NCBI RefSeq assembly: GCF_015351075.1
Contig: NZ_JADKRS010000001.1
Coordinates: 372,001-436,000, forward strand
DNA from: Clavibacter sp. VKM Ac-2873
Lineage (GTDB): Bacteria > Actinomycetota > Actinomycetes > Actinomycetales > Microbacteriaceae
Length of the DNA stretch: 64,000 bases
Reading direction: 5' to 3'
Shown here: in pieces, positions 1-7,928 of the stretch
Layout of the letters: the number at the start of each line of letters is the position of its first letter
Position numbering within the stretch: position 1 is the first letter of the stretch
Notes under the pieces: generated by a model
The model's database searches: none
Seen by the model: the letters and a program-made list of their open reading frames with translations, nothing else
Told to the model about the DNA's origin: nothing
Program-made: the position numbers and the translations under genes

Positions 1-1074
1 GCCACCGGCGATGACGGGCCCCGCGCCCATCAGGAGCCGAGGCCCGATCCGCCCGGCCAGCGCGCCGAAGCGCGTCGACAGCAGCAGCATGATCACGGTG
101 GTCGGCACGAGCGCGAACCCCGCCGCGGTCGCGGACAGCCCGCCGGTCTGCTGCAGGAAGACCGCGATCACGAAGCCGCCGAGCGACAGCGCGCCGTAGA
201 TCCCGACGGTCGCGATGTTGCCGACGAGGAAGTCCCGCTCCCGGAAGAGCGACAGCGGCAGCATGGGATGCGGGGTGCGCCGCTCGCGCACCACGAAGAG
301 CACGAGGCACGCGACGCCGACCACGAGGCTGCCGACCACGAGCGGGTGGCCGATCCCGAGCCGCGACTGCTCGATGAGCGCGAAGACGGGGCCGCCGATC
401 CCGAGGGCGCCGAGGACCGCGCCGGGCACGTCGACGCGCGTGCCATCGGCGACGGGCGCGTCGTGCGGGAGCCGGGCGAGGAGCACGAGGGTCACGGCGA
501 TGGGCAGCACGTTGATCCCGAACACGAGCCGCCAGTCGAGCGCGTCCACCAGCACCCCGCCGAGGACGGGCCCGACGAGCATCGCCGTGCCGGTCCACGC
601 CGTCCACGAGCCGATGGCCTTCGCCTGCGCCGGGCCGCGGAAGGCCTGCGCGATGAGGGCCAGCGAGCTCGGCACGAGCAGCGCCCCGGCCGCGCCCTGG
701 GCGGCGCGCGCGGCGATGAGGATCACGGCGGTGGGCGCGATCGCGCACACGAGCGACGTGACGCCGAAGCCGACGAGCCCCCACCGCAGCACGCGCACGC
801 GGCCGAACGCGTCGGAGAGGGAGCCGGCCAGGAGGATCAGGGCGCCGAGCGTGATGAGGTACGCGTCGACGACCCACTGCTGCACGACGAGGCCGCCGCC
901 GAGTTCCGCCCCGATCGCGGGCAGCGCGACGTTGACGACCGTGCCGTCGAGGAACGCCACGAAGGAGGCGAGCACCGCGACCGCGAGCACCGTGCGGCCG
1001 CGGCCGTCGGCGGTGCCGTCCGCGTGTCCGTCCGCGTGGCCGTCCGCGTGCGTCGGGGCGGCGGGGTCGGGCAT
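1..1074 (-). CDS. MFS transporter, DHA2 (EmrB/QacA) type, partial
   Basis: The 358 visible residues are the N-terminal part; the C-terminal end lies left of the window. A proton-coupled drug or metabolite exporter in the cytoplasmic membrane is likely. Hydrophobic segments begin near residue 29 and include the DHA2 hallmark FLDGTVVNVALP (41-52), followed by a QQWVVDAY segment and a later DWRLVFGINV segment, both usual in EmrB/QacA proteins. Just after the start there is a His-Ala-Asp-Gly tetrapeptide repeat (residues 9-24), hydrophilic and unusual for the family. The ATG sits 6 nt after a CATACT hexamer (1081-1086, minus strand), so the message may be leaderless. The substrate cannot be inferred. 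Confidence 0.88.
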   Translation of the reverse strand, partial: MPDPAAPTHADGHADGHADGTADGRGRTVLAVAVLASFVAFLDGTVVNVALPAIGAELGGGLVVQQWVVDAYLITLGALILLAGSLSDAFGRVRVLRWGLVGFGVTSLVCAIAPTAVILIAARAAQGAAGALLVPSSLALIAQAFRGPAQAKAIGSWTAWTGTAMLVGPVLGGVLVDALDWRLVFGINVLPIAVTLVLLARLPHDAPVADGTRVDVPGAVLGALGIGGPVFALIEQSRLGIGHPLVVGSLVVGVACLVLFVVRERRTPHPMLPLSLFRERDFLVGNIATVGIYGALSLGGFVIAVFLQQTGGLSATAAGFALVPTTVIMLLLSTRFGALAGRIGPRLLMGAGPVIAGG

Positions 1075-1080
1075 GTGCCC

Positions 1081-1086
1081 AGTATG
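1081..1086 (-). promoter_or_regulatory. candidate -10 hexamer of the MFS gene
   Basis: CATACT on the minus strand lies 6 nt before the ATG of the MFS gene, in the 31-nt gap after the upstream hydrolase. It fits a leaderless start but the first base departs from TANNNT. Confidence 0.35.
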
Positions 1087-1105
1087 CGCCGCGCGCGGGG
1101 TCGGA

Positions 1106-1840
1106 TCAGGCGGGCGGTGCCGGCGCCGACCCCGCCCGGTCGATCGCGGCCTCCACCCGGCGCAGCACGTCCTCGTCGCCCATGATCCGGAAGTGGCCGG
1201 ACGCCTCGACGCGCTCGTCCGTCGCGCCGTCGAGCGCGCTCCCGCCCGGGATGTGCGGGTCGAAGCGCGCGAAGACGCTCGTGATCCGCGCATTGACCTC
1301 GCGCGCGCGACCGAGCTCCACGAGGGCGGCGTTCCGCGGCGAGAAGTCGCGGATCGCCGGGACCGGGATGAGGCGCGCGTACGAGGATCCGCCGAAGGGC
1401 GCGTTGATCGCGACCATGGCGCGGATCCGCCGATCGGGGTCGCCGAACGCCATGAGGTGCTTGCCGATGAGGCCGCCCTTGCTGTGCGCGACGATGACGA
1501 CGTCGCGCAGGTCCTCGGCCTCGAGGTAGGCGCGGGCCCGGCGCGACATCTCGGCGACGCGGCCCACGTTCGCGCCGAGCGCGCCGACCACGTGCACGCC
1601 GTGGCCGCGCGCGTGCAGCCGCCGGATGATCGGCAGCATGAACTGCCAGCGCTCGTAGACGCCGGGGAGCACGAGGATGGTCGGCCGGTCGTCGCGGCCG
1701 TCCTCGAAGGAGCGGGCGTCGTCGCGGGAGAGCGTGGCGGCCGCCTGCCAGCGGAGGACGTACGCGTAGTCGAGGGCCCAGTCGAGCGCCTTGCCCAGCA
1801 GCGTGAGCGGCGGCAGGGGGTCGGGTCCGGCGGCGGTCAC
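1106..1840 (-). CDS. alpha/beta hydrolase (lipase-like)
   Basis: 244 residues from a GTG start. The fold signature is clear: an oxyanion strand ILVLPGVYERW (55-65), the nucleophile elbow AHSKGG with Ser120, Asp194 in FDPHIPGG, and His216 in ASGHF as the likely catalytic triad. No signal peptide is visible, so the protein is probably cytosolic. The nucleophile motif with Lys after Ser resembles lipase-class-like esterases of actinobacteria; the substrate is unknown. It ends 31 nt before the MFS start and begins 30 nt after the end of the next hydrolase, so the three may be co-transcribed. Confidence 0.82.
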   Translation of the reverse strand: MTAAGPDPLPPLTLLGKALDWALDYAYVLRWQAAATLSRDDARSFEDGRDDRPTILVLPGVYERWQFMLPIIRRLHARGHGVHVVGALGANVGRVAEMSRRARAYLEAEDLRDVVIVAHSKGGLIGKHLMAFGDPDRRIRAMVAINAPFGGSSYARLIPVPAIRDFSPRNAALVELGRAREVNARITSVFARFDPHIPGGSALDGATDERVEASGHFRIMGDEDVLRRVEAAIDRAGSAPAPPA

Positions 1841-1870
1841 CGTCCCATCCTGCCCGCGGCCGCCGCGGAC

Positions 1871-2800
1871 TCAGCCGACGCGCGCATGCGCGACGATGGC
1901 GCGGGCGACGCCGACCGGGTCGGTGAACATGACGACGTGCGGGCCGTGGGCCACGTGCAGCCGGCCGCGCGGGATCCGGTCGGCGAGGTGCCGCGCGAAC
2001 GACGTGGCCACCACGGCGTCCCGGTCGCCCACGATGACGAGCGTCCGCGCGCGGATGCGGCCGGCCCGGTCCTCGACGCGGTCGGCGATGAGGTGCGGCA
2101 GCTGCGCGAGGTAGTACCGGATCCCGCAGCGCAGGAAGTAGTCGCCGAGCACGACCGCATTCGAGAGCAGCGGCTCGCGAAGGGTGTCGTGGCCGAGCGC
2201 GAGGGCGGCGCGGATCACGCCGCGCTTCCGCGGGTCGAGGGTCGGCGCCATGAGCACGATCCGGTCGGCGACCTCCGGGTGGTCGACGGCGAGCTGCGAC
2301 ACGATCTGCGAGCCCATGGAGTGGCCGACGACCACGGGGTCGACGAGGCCGTGCATCCGGATGACCTCCGCGACGACGGCCGCGTGGTCGGCGAGCGTCA
2401 CGTCCCGGTGCACGCGCGGCGACTCCCCGTAGCCCGGCAGGTCGATCGCGTAGACGTCCCCGTGCTCGGCGAGGAGCGCGGCCACCGGGTGGTAGTAGCG
2501 CGAGGAGACGCCGATCCCGTGCACGAGGACGAACGACGGCCGGTCCGCCGTGGGACCCGCCGAGCCGACGCCGGCCGGGGCGCTGGAGAGGGTCCTGCCG
2601 GCGTTCGCCCCCGGCGACCGGAACACCTTGATCGCGATCCGGAAGCCGAGCACGGTGCGGCGCTCCAGGTCGTGGTCGACCGGGATCGCGCGGGAGCCGT
2701 AGCGTCGGGAGACGAGGAGCCAGCGCGGCGGCGCGGACTCGGTGCGGTGCACGTCCCCGGGCCGCCGCACGCGGGTGAGCCGGGCGAGGGGGGAGCGCAT
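1871..2800 (-). CDS. alpha/beta hydrolase
   Basis: 309 residues. Typical alpha/beta-hydrolase layout: HG oxyanion motif VLVHGIG (91-97), GHSMGS elbow with Ser161, VGDRD (258-261) carrying the acid, and His288 in GPH. The first 85 residues form an extension before the fold and contain basic stretches, with no convincing signal peptide. The chosen ATG lies 6 nt after TAGGGT (2807-2812 on the minus strand), a good leaderless arrangement. It resembles carboxylesterase/lyase-type hydrolases, but no substrate can be assigned. It is divergent from hisC across about 84 nt. Confidence 0.84.
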   Translation of the reverse strand: MRSPLARLTRVRRPGDVHRTESAPPRWLLVSRRYGSRAIPVDHDLERRTVLGFRIAIKVFRSPGANAGRTLSSAPAGVGSAGPTADRPSFVLVHGIGVSSRYYHPVAALLAEHGDVYAIDLPGYGESPRVHRDVTLADHAAVVAEVIRMHGLVDPVVVGHSMGSQIVSQLAVDHPEVADRIVLMAPTLDPRKRGVIRAALALGHDTLREPLLSNAVVLGDYFLRCGIRYYLAQLPHLIADRVEDRAGRIRARTLVIVGDRDAVVATSFARHLADRIPRGRLHVAHGPHVVMFTDPVGVARAIVAHARVG

Positions 2801-2806
2801 CCGACG

Positions 2807-2812
2807 ACCCTA
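2807..2812 (-). promoter_or_regulatory. candidate -10 hexamer, leaderless hydrolase mRNA
   Basis: TAGGGT on the minus strand, 6 nt before the ATG at 2800. The distance puts the transcription start at or next to the start codon. Confidence 0.5.
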
Positions 2813-2884
2813 GCCGCCCGACCCCGGGCGGTCGCCGCGCGCGTCGATGGGAGGATGGGGGCCCGACGACTCCCGAGGAGACCC

Positions 2885-4003
2885 ATGAGCCCCGACTGGT
2901 CCGAGACCACCCTCGCCGACCTGCCCCTGCGCGACGGGATCCGCGGCGAGGAGCCCTACGGCGCCCCGCAGCTCGACGTGCCCGTGCTCCTCAACGTGAA
3001 CGAGAACCCGTACCCGCTGCCCGAGGAGGTCGCGGTCGCGGTGAGCGAGGCCGTGCTCGAGGCCGCGCGCGGGCTCAACCGCTACCCGGACCGCGAGTTC
3101 CTGGAGCTCCGCACCGAGCTCGCCGACTACCTCACGGCCGACAGCGGCCTCGCGCTCGGCCCGGAGAACGTCTGGGCGGCGAACGGATCCAACGAGGTGC
3201 TGCAGCAGGTGCTCCAGGCCTTCGGCGGCACCGACCGCGTCGCGCTCTCCTTCGCGCCGCACTACGCGATGTACCCGGAGTACGCGCGCAACACGCTCAC
3301 CACGTGGGTCTCCGGCCGGCGCCAGGAGGACTTCACGCTGGACCTCGCGAACGTGACGGCGCTCGTGGAGCAGCACCAGCCGAACGTCGTGTTCCTCACC
3401 TCGCCGAACAACCCCACGGGCACCGCGCTCACGATCCCCGAGATCGAGCACGTGCTCTCCGTGGCGCCCGGCGTCGTGGTGATCGACGAGGCGTACGCCG
3501 AGTTCCGCCGCGAGGGCGTGCCGACGGCCATCTCGCTGCTGCCCGACCACCCGCGCCTCATCGTCTCGCGCACCATGAGCAAGGCGTTCGCGTTCGCGGG
3601 CGGCCGGCTCGGGTACCTCGCCGCATCCCCCGCGGTGGTCGACGCGCTCCGCATCGTGCGGCTGCCCTACCACCTGTCGCGGATCACCCAGGTGAGCGCG
3701 ACCGCCGCGCTCCGGCACAGCCGGGTGCTGCTCGCCCAGGTCGCGTCGCTGCGCGAAGAGCGCGACGGGCTCGTCGCGTGGCTGCGCGGCCGCGGCTTCG
3801 AGGTGGCGCCGTCGGACGCGAACTTCGTGCTGTTCGGCCGCTTCCCCGACCGGCACGCGGTGTGGCAGGGGCTGCTCGACCGCGGCGTCCTGATCCGCGA
3901 GACCGGACCGGACGGCTGGCTGCGCGTGTCCGTCGGGACCCCCGCGGAGACGGCGGCGTTCCGCGACGCGCTCGACGACGTGCTCGGTACGCCGCGGGGC
4001 TGA
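2885..4003 (+). CDS. hisC: histidinol-phosphate aminotransferase
   Basis: 372 residues, usual length. It is a class I/II PLP aminotransferase that converts imidazole-acetol phosphate and glutamate to histidinol phosphate and 2-oxoglutarate in histidine synthesis; such enzymes can also act on aromatic amino acids. Visible motifs: NVNENPYPLP (38-47), SPNNPTGT (173-180), VIDEAYAEF (199-207) and the PLP lysine K233 in TMSKAFAFAGGRLGYL. The ATG follows a CGAGGAG ribosome-binding site by about 5 nt. The open frame extends far upstream, but this is only a GC-rich shadow. No other his genes lie next to it, so the neighbourhood neither supports nor contradicts the name. Confidence 0.88.
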   Translation: MSPDWSETTLADLPLRDGIRGEEPYGAPQLDVPVLLNVNENPYPLPEEVAVAVSEAVLEAARGLNRYPDREFLELRTELADYLTADSGLALGPENVWAANGSNEVLQQVLQAFGGTDRVALSFAPHYAMYPEYARNTLTTWVSGRRQEDFTLDLANVTALVEQHQPNVVFLTSPNNPTGTALTIPEIEHVLSVAPGVVVIDEAYAEFRREGVPTAISLLPDHPRLIVSRTMSKAFAFAGGRLGYLAASPAVVDALRIVRLPYHLSRITQVSATAALRHSRVLLAQVASLREERDGLVAWLRGRGFEVAPSDANFVLFGRFPDRHAVWQGLLDRGVLIRETGPDGWLRVSVGTPAETAAFRDALDDVLGTPRG

Positions 4004-4039
4004 TCCCCCTCCGGCGCGTCCGCGTCCGCCCGCCGCGCG

Positions 4040-4969
4040 TCAGGGGCGGAAGCGGATCCCCGTCGCGTCCTCGGCGGCCGCCCACAGCTGCTCGGCGACG
4101 GCGCGCGAGCGCACGTGCTCCGCGACGAAGGCGGGTGCCGGGGGCCCCTTCAGCTCGAGCGGGCCGGCGGGTCCCCAGAAGGCGCCGCCCGTGATGCCGT
4201 CGGCGGCCGCCGCGTGCGCGACCGGCCACGCGCCGGCGTCCTTGCCCTGCACGAGCACGCCTCCCGCGCGGGCCAGGCGGTGCCGCACAGCCCGCATGCC
4301 CTGCGGGCGGATGGCCGGATCCTGCGGCGGCGTCAGCGCGTCGACCGCGTAGCCGGGGTGCGCCGAGAGCGCGACGTGGTCGGATCCCGCGGCCCGCCAC
4401 CGCCGGTCGAGCTCGGCCGCGATCGTCATGCACGCGGTCTTCGACCGCCCGTAGCGCACGAGCGCGGGCATGCGCCGCTCCCCCGCGAGGTCGCCGAGGT
4501 CGAGCGGCGAGAAGCGGTGGGCGAGGGATCCGAGCATCACGACGCGTCCGCCGGCCCGCAGCCGCGGCGCCAGCCCCGCGACGAGCGCGAAGTGGCCGAG
4601 CGCGTTCGTGCCCATCATCTCCTCGAACCCGTCGACGGTCGTCCGGCGGTGACGTGCGCGACCGCCCGCGGGGGTGACGCCCGCGTTCGCGACGATCGCG
4701 TCGAGGTCCTCGCGGACGGCGGCGACGCACGCCTCCACGCTCGCGAGGCTCGCGAGGTCGAGGGCGACGACCTCCGCGTCGGCGCCCGGCACGCGGGCGC
4801 GGATCGCCCGGAGGGCGGCGTCCCCGCGCTCCGCGGAGCGGCAGGCCAGCAGCACCCGGGCGCCGGCGGCGGCGAGCTGCGCGGAGGTCCAGAACCCGAT
4901 GCCGCCGTTCGCGCCGGTGACGAGGATCGTCCGCCCGGCGAGGTCGGGCAGCCCGGGTCCGGCGCTCAC
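4040..4969 (-). CDS. short-chain dehydrogenase/reductase
   Basis: 309 residues from GTG. Classical SDR with Rossmann motif TGANGGIG (18-25), NAG (95-97), catalytic Ser148 in MLGSLAH and the YxxxK pair Tyr173/Lys177. The sequence after residue 180 resembles the retinol-dehydrogenase/WW-oxidoreductase-like group often annotated in actinobacteria, so an NADP-dependent reductase acting on a hydrophobic carbonyl or alcohol is a reasonable guess. Its GTG overlaps the stop codon of the helicase upstream (GTGA), so it is translated in tandem with it. The functional link to an RNA helicase is unknown. Confidence 0.85.
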   Translation of the reverse strand: MSAGPGLPDLAGRTILVTGANGGIGFWTSAQLAAAGARVLLACRSAERGDAALRAIRARVPGADAEVVALDLASLASVEACVAAVREDLDAIVANAGVTPAGGRARHRRTTVDGFEEMMGTNALGHFALVAGLAPRLRAGGRVVMLGSLAHRFSPLDLGDLAGERRMPALVRYGRSKTACMTIAAELDRRWRAAGSDHVALSAHPGYAVDALTPPQDPAIRPQGMRAVRHRLARAGGVLVQGKDAGAWPVAHAAAADGITGGAFWGPAGPLELKGPPAPAFVAEHVRSRAVAEQLWAAAEDATGIRFRP

Positions 4970-7506
4970 GAGAGGGTGCCCACCCGCGTCACGCGCACGA
5001 CGGCCTCCCCGGCCTCGTTCGACGCGTCGAGGTCGACGGTCGCCTCGATCCCCCAGTCGTGGTCGCCCTCGGGGTCGTGCAGCGCCTGCCGCACGACCCA
5101 CTCCGTCGACCGCTCCTCGATCGTCACGAGCGCCTGGCTGCGGGCGTCGCCGTCGGTGAGGATCCGGTCGTACTCGCCGAAGTAGCCGTCGAGCGCGTCG
5201 CCCCAGGTGTCCGCGTCGAAGCCGGATGCGGCGTCCAGCTCGCCGAGCGCCGTCAGGTCCTCGCGGGCCGCGAGCTGCACGCGGCGGAACAGCTCGTTGC
5301 GCACCAGGATCCGGAACGCGCGCGTGTTCGACGTGAGCAGCTTCGGCGCGGGCGGCAGCACGGGCGCGTCGCCGGGAGCGGCCGTGGGATGCGACAGCTC
5401 CTCCCACTCGTCGAGGAGGCTCGAGTCGACCTGGCGCACGAGCTCGCCGAGCCACTCGATCACGTCGAGCAGCTCCTCGGTCTTGGCCTCGTCGGGGATG
5501 GTCTGGCGCAGGGCGCGGAACGCGTCGGACAGGTAGCGGAGCACGAGGCCCTCGGAGCGCATGAGCCCGTAGAAGGAGATCAGCTCGCTGAAGCTCATCG
5601 CCCGCTCGTACATGTCGCGGACCACCGACTTGGGGCTGAGCGCGAAGTCGCCGATCCACGGCTGGCTCGCGCTGTACGTGGTGAACGACTGGTCGAGCAG
5701 CTCCTCGAGCGGCTTCGGGTGGGTGACGGTCTCCAGCAGCTCCATGCGCTGGTCGTACTCGATGCCCTCGGCCTTCATCGCCTGCACGGCCTCGCCTCGC
5801 GCCTTGAACTGCTGCTGCGAGAGGATCGGCCGCGGGTCGTCGAGCGTCGCCTCGACCACGCTCACCATGTCGAGCGCGTAGGTCGGCGACTCCCGGTCGA
5901 GGATCTCGAACACCGCGACCGCGAACGGGGAGAGCGGCTGGTTGAGCGCGAAGTCGGCCTGCAGGTCCACCGTCAGGGTGATCCGGGTGGGCCCGCCGTC
6001 GGGGTCCGCCTCCTGGCTCACGATGCCGGCCGTGCGCAGCGTGCGGTAGATCGCGAGGGCGCGACGCGCGAGCGCGAGCTGGCGGCTCCTCGGCTCGTGG
6101 TTGTCCTCCACGAGCGCGCGCATGTTCCCGAAGACGTCGCCGCCGCGCGCGATGACGTTGAGCATCATCGCGTGGCTCACCTGCATGCTCGAGGTCAGCC
6201 GCTCGGGCTCCGCGTCGATGAGCTTCCGGAAGCTCGGCTCGCCCCACGAGACGAAGCCCTCTGGCGCCTTCTTCCGCACGAGCTTCCGGCGCTTCTTCAC
6301 GTCGTCGCCCGCGCGCTCGAGCATCTTGATGTTCTCTGTCTCGTGCTCGGGCGCCTGCGCGACCACGGTGCCCGCGGTGTCGTAGCCGGCCCGTCCGGCG
6401 CGTCCCGCGATCTGGTGGAACTCGCGCGCGTTGAGCTGCCGCATCCGGGTGCCGTCGTACTTGGTGAGGCCCGTGAACAGCACCGTGCGGATCGGGACGT
6501 TGATCCCGACGCCGAGCGTGTCGGTGCCGCAGATCACCCGGAGCAGGCCCTGCTGCGCGAGCTGCTCGACGAGCCGCCGGTACTTCGGCAGCATGCCCGC
6601 GTGGTGCACGCCGATCCCCGCCCGCACGAGCCGGGACAGCGTCTTGCCGAACGCGGTGCTGAAGCGGAAGCCGCCGATGATCTCCGCGATCTCGTCCCGC
6701 TGCTCGCGCGTCACGATCTTGATGCTGGAGAGCGCCTGCGCGCGCTCGAGGGCCGCCGCCTGCGCGAAGTGCACGATGTAGACGGGCGCCTGCTTCGTGT
6801 CGAGCAGCTCCTCGACGGTCTCCTGCACGGGCGTCACGGCGTAGTGGAAGAAGAGCGGCACCGGGCGCTCGATGCCCGTGATGCGCGCGGTCGGTCGACC
6901 GGTGCGCCGGGTGAGGTCCTCCGCGAGGTCGGTCACGTCGCCGAGCGTCGCCGACATGAGCACGAACTGGGCGTGCGGCAGGAGCAGGAGCGGCACCTGC
7001 CAGGCCCAGCCGCGCTGCGGATCCGCGTAGAAGTGGAACTCGTCCATCACCACCTGGTCGACGGGCGTGTCCGCGCCGCCGCGGAGCGAGCGGTTGGCGA
7101 GGATCTCGGCCGTGCAGCAGATGATCGGCGCATCGGGGTTCACGGACGAGTCGCCCGTGACCATGCCCACCTGGGCGGCCCCGAACAGCTCCACCAGCGC
7201 GAAGAACTTCTCGGAGACGAGCGCCTTGATGGGCGCCGTGTAGTACGAGCGGCGGCCGCGGGCCAGGGCCGCGAAGTGGGCAGCGACGGCGACGAGCGAC
7301 TTCCCCGTGCCGGTCGGGGTCGAGAGGATGAGGTGCGCGCCCGATGCGATCTCCAGGGCCGCCTCGTCCTGCGCCGGGTAGAGCGCGATCCCCCGGGCGA
7401 TGGTCCACGCGGCGAACGCGTCGTAGATGGCGTCGTCGGTCGCCCCGTCCACGGCGAGTCGGGCCGCCTCCTCGGTGAGCGTGGGGGCGAGGGCGGTGTC
7501 CGACAT
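4966..7506 (-). CDS. DEAD/DEAH-box helicase, DUF3516 type
   Basis: 846 residues. A superfamily 2 helicase with Walker A TPTGTGKS (63-70), TAPIKAL motif Ia (90-96), DEFH Walker B (155-158), SAT (185-187) and a QIAGRAGRAG motif VI in the second RecA domain. The long C-terminal part after the helicase core corresponds to the DUF3516 region found in actinobacterial Ski2-like helicases. The known group is assumed to remodel RNA; direct function is not established. The ATG is preceded by a GGGGAGGATGG purine tract. It is divergent from a small membrane-protein gene and is coupled by a GTGA overlap to the SDR downstream. Confidence 0.88.
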   Translation of the reverse strand: MSDTALAPTLTEEAARLAVDGATDDAIYDAFAAWTIARGIALYPAQDEAALEIASGAHLILSTPTGTGKSLVAVAAHFAALARGRRSYYTAPIKALVSEKFFALVELFGAAQVGMVTGDSSVNPDAPIICCTAEILANRSLRGGADTPVDQVVMDEFHFYADPQRGWAWQVPLLLLPHAQFVLMSATLGDVTDLAEDLTRRTGRPTARITGIERPVPLFFHYAVTPVQETVEELLDTKQAPVYIVHFAQAAALERAQALSSIKIVTREQRDEIAEIIGGFRFSTAFGKTLSRLVRAGIGVHHAGMLPKYRRLVEQLAQQGLLRVICGTDTLGVGINVPIRTVLFTGLTKYDGTRMRQLNAREFHQIAGRAGRAGYDTAGTVVAQAPEHETENIKMLERAGDDVKKRRKLVRKKAPEGFVSWGEPSFRKLIDAEPERLTSSMQVSHAMMLNVIARGGDVFGNMRALVEDNHEPRSRQLALARRALAIYRTLRTAGIVSQEADPDGGPTRITLTVDLQADFALNQPLSPFAVAVFEILDRESPTYALDMVSVVEATLDDPRPILSQQQFKARGEAVQAMKAEGIEYDQRMELLETVTHPKPLEELLDQSFTTYSASQPWIGDFALSPKSVVRDMYERAMSFSELISFYGLMRSEGLVLRYLSDAFRALRQTIPDEAKTEELLDVIEWLGELVRQVDSSLLDEWEELSHPTAAPGDAPVLPPAPKLLTSNTRAFRILVRNELFRRVQLAAREDLTALGELDAASGFDADTWGDALDGYFGEYDRILTDGDARSQALVTIEERSTEWVVRQALHDPEGDHDWGIEATVDLDASNEAGEAVVRVTRVGTLS

Positions 7507-7581
7507 GATGCGTCCATCCTCCCCCACTCCTCCCGCCGGCGAGTTCTCCACAGGCAGCAGGGCGCTCCGGGCACCAGAGCG

Positions 7582-7587
7582 TACGGT
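7582..7587 (+). promoter_or_regulatory. candidate -10 hexamer, leaderless small-protein mRNA
   Basis: TACGGT, 6 nt before the ATG at 7594. Confidence 0.4.
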
Positions 7588-7593
7588 CGCCGG

Positions 7594-7857
7594 ATGCCGT
7601 CCCTCCCGCTCGACCCGCGTCCCGACCGCGCCCCGCACGACCCCGTCTCCCCGCCGTCCACCGACACGGATGCGCGGACGGCGACCGACCACCTCCTGGT
7701 CCCCGGGGCCACGGCCCCGGAGGCCGTCCCCGTCGATCCCGAGACGGAGCGGGCGCGCTGGCGCGACCGTCGCACCGGCCTCATCGCCCTCGTCGTCGTC
7801 ACCATCGCGCTCTGGGCGGTCATCGCCGCCGCGGTGGGCTTCGCCACCACCATGTAG
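7594..7857 (+). CDS. small single-span membrane protein, unknown function
   Basis: 87 residues. The first 55 are hydrophilic and rich in Pro, Asp, Thr and Arg; one transmembrane helix follows from about residue 62 (LIALVVVTIALWAVIAAAVG), leaving a three-residue tail. The topology is that of a tail-anchored or C-terminally anchored protein. No known family was recognised. Six nucleotides before the ATG is TACGGT, suggesting a leaderless message. The gene is divergent from the helicase and 71 nt upstream of the SDR-like gene on the same strand. Confidence 0.65.
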   Translation: MPSLPLDPRPDRAPHDPVSPPSTDTDARTATDHLLVPGATAPEAVPVDPETERARWRDRRTGLIALVVVTIALWAVIAAAVGFATTM

Positions 7858-7917
7858 GCGACGCCCGGTCCCTGTCGGCCGTGCCGCTCGGCGCCCGGGA
7901 GCCGCCGAGGTCCCGGG

Positions 7918-7923
7918 TATCAT
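7918..7923 (+). promoter_or_regulatory. candidate -10 hexamer, leaderless SDR-like mRNA
   Basis: TATCAT, 5 nt before a GTG codon at 7929. This spacing, and the lack of a good Shine-Dalgarno sequence, decides the start chosen for the gene below. Confidence 0.5.
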
Positions 7924-7928
7924 CTCCT

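Noticed and set aside
215-2884. Long open plus-strand frame leading into hisC
   Set aside because: It is antisense to two well-supported hydrolases and the exporter, has a composition of random GC-rich shadow, and hisC has its own ribosome-binding site.
5059-7593. Open plus-strand frame antisense to the helicase
   Set aside because: It mirrors the helicase codons and shows no known domain; only its last 264 nt, starting at 7594, was kept as a gene.
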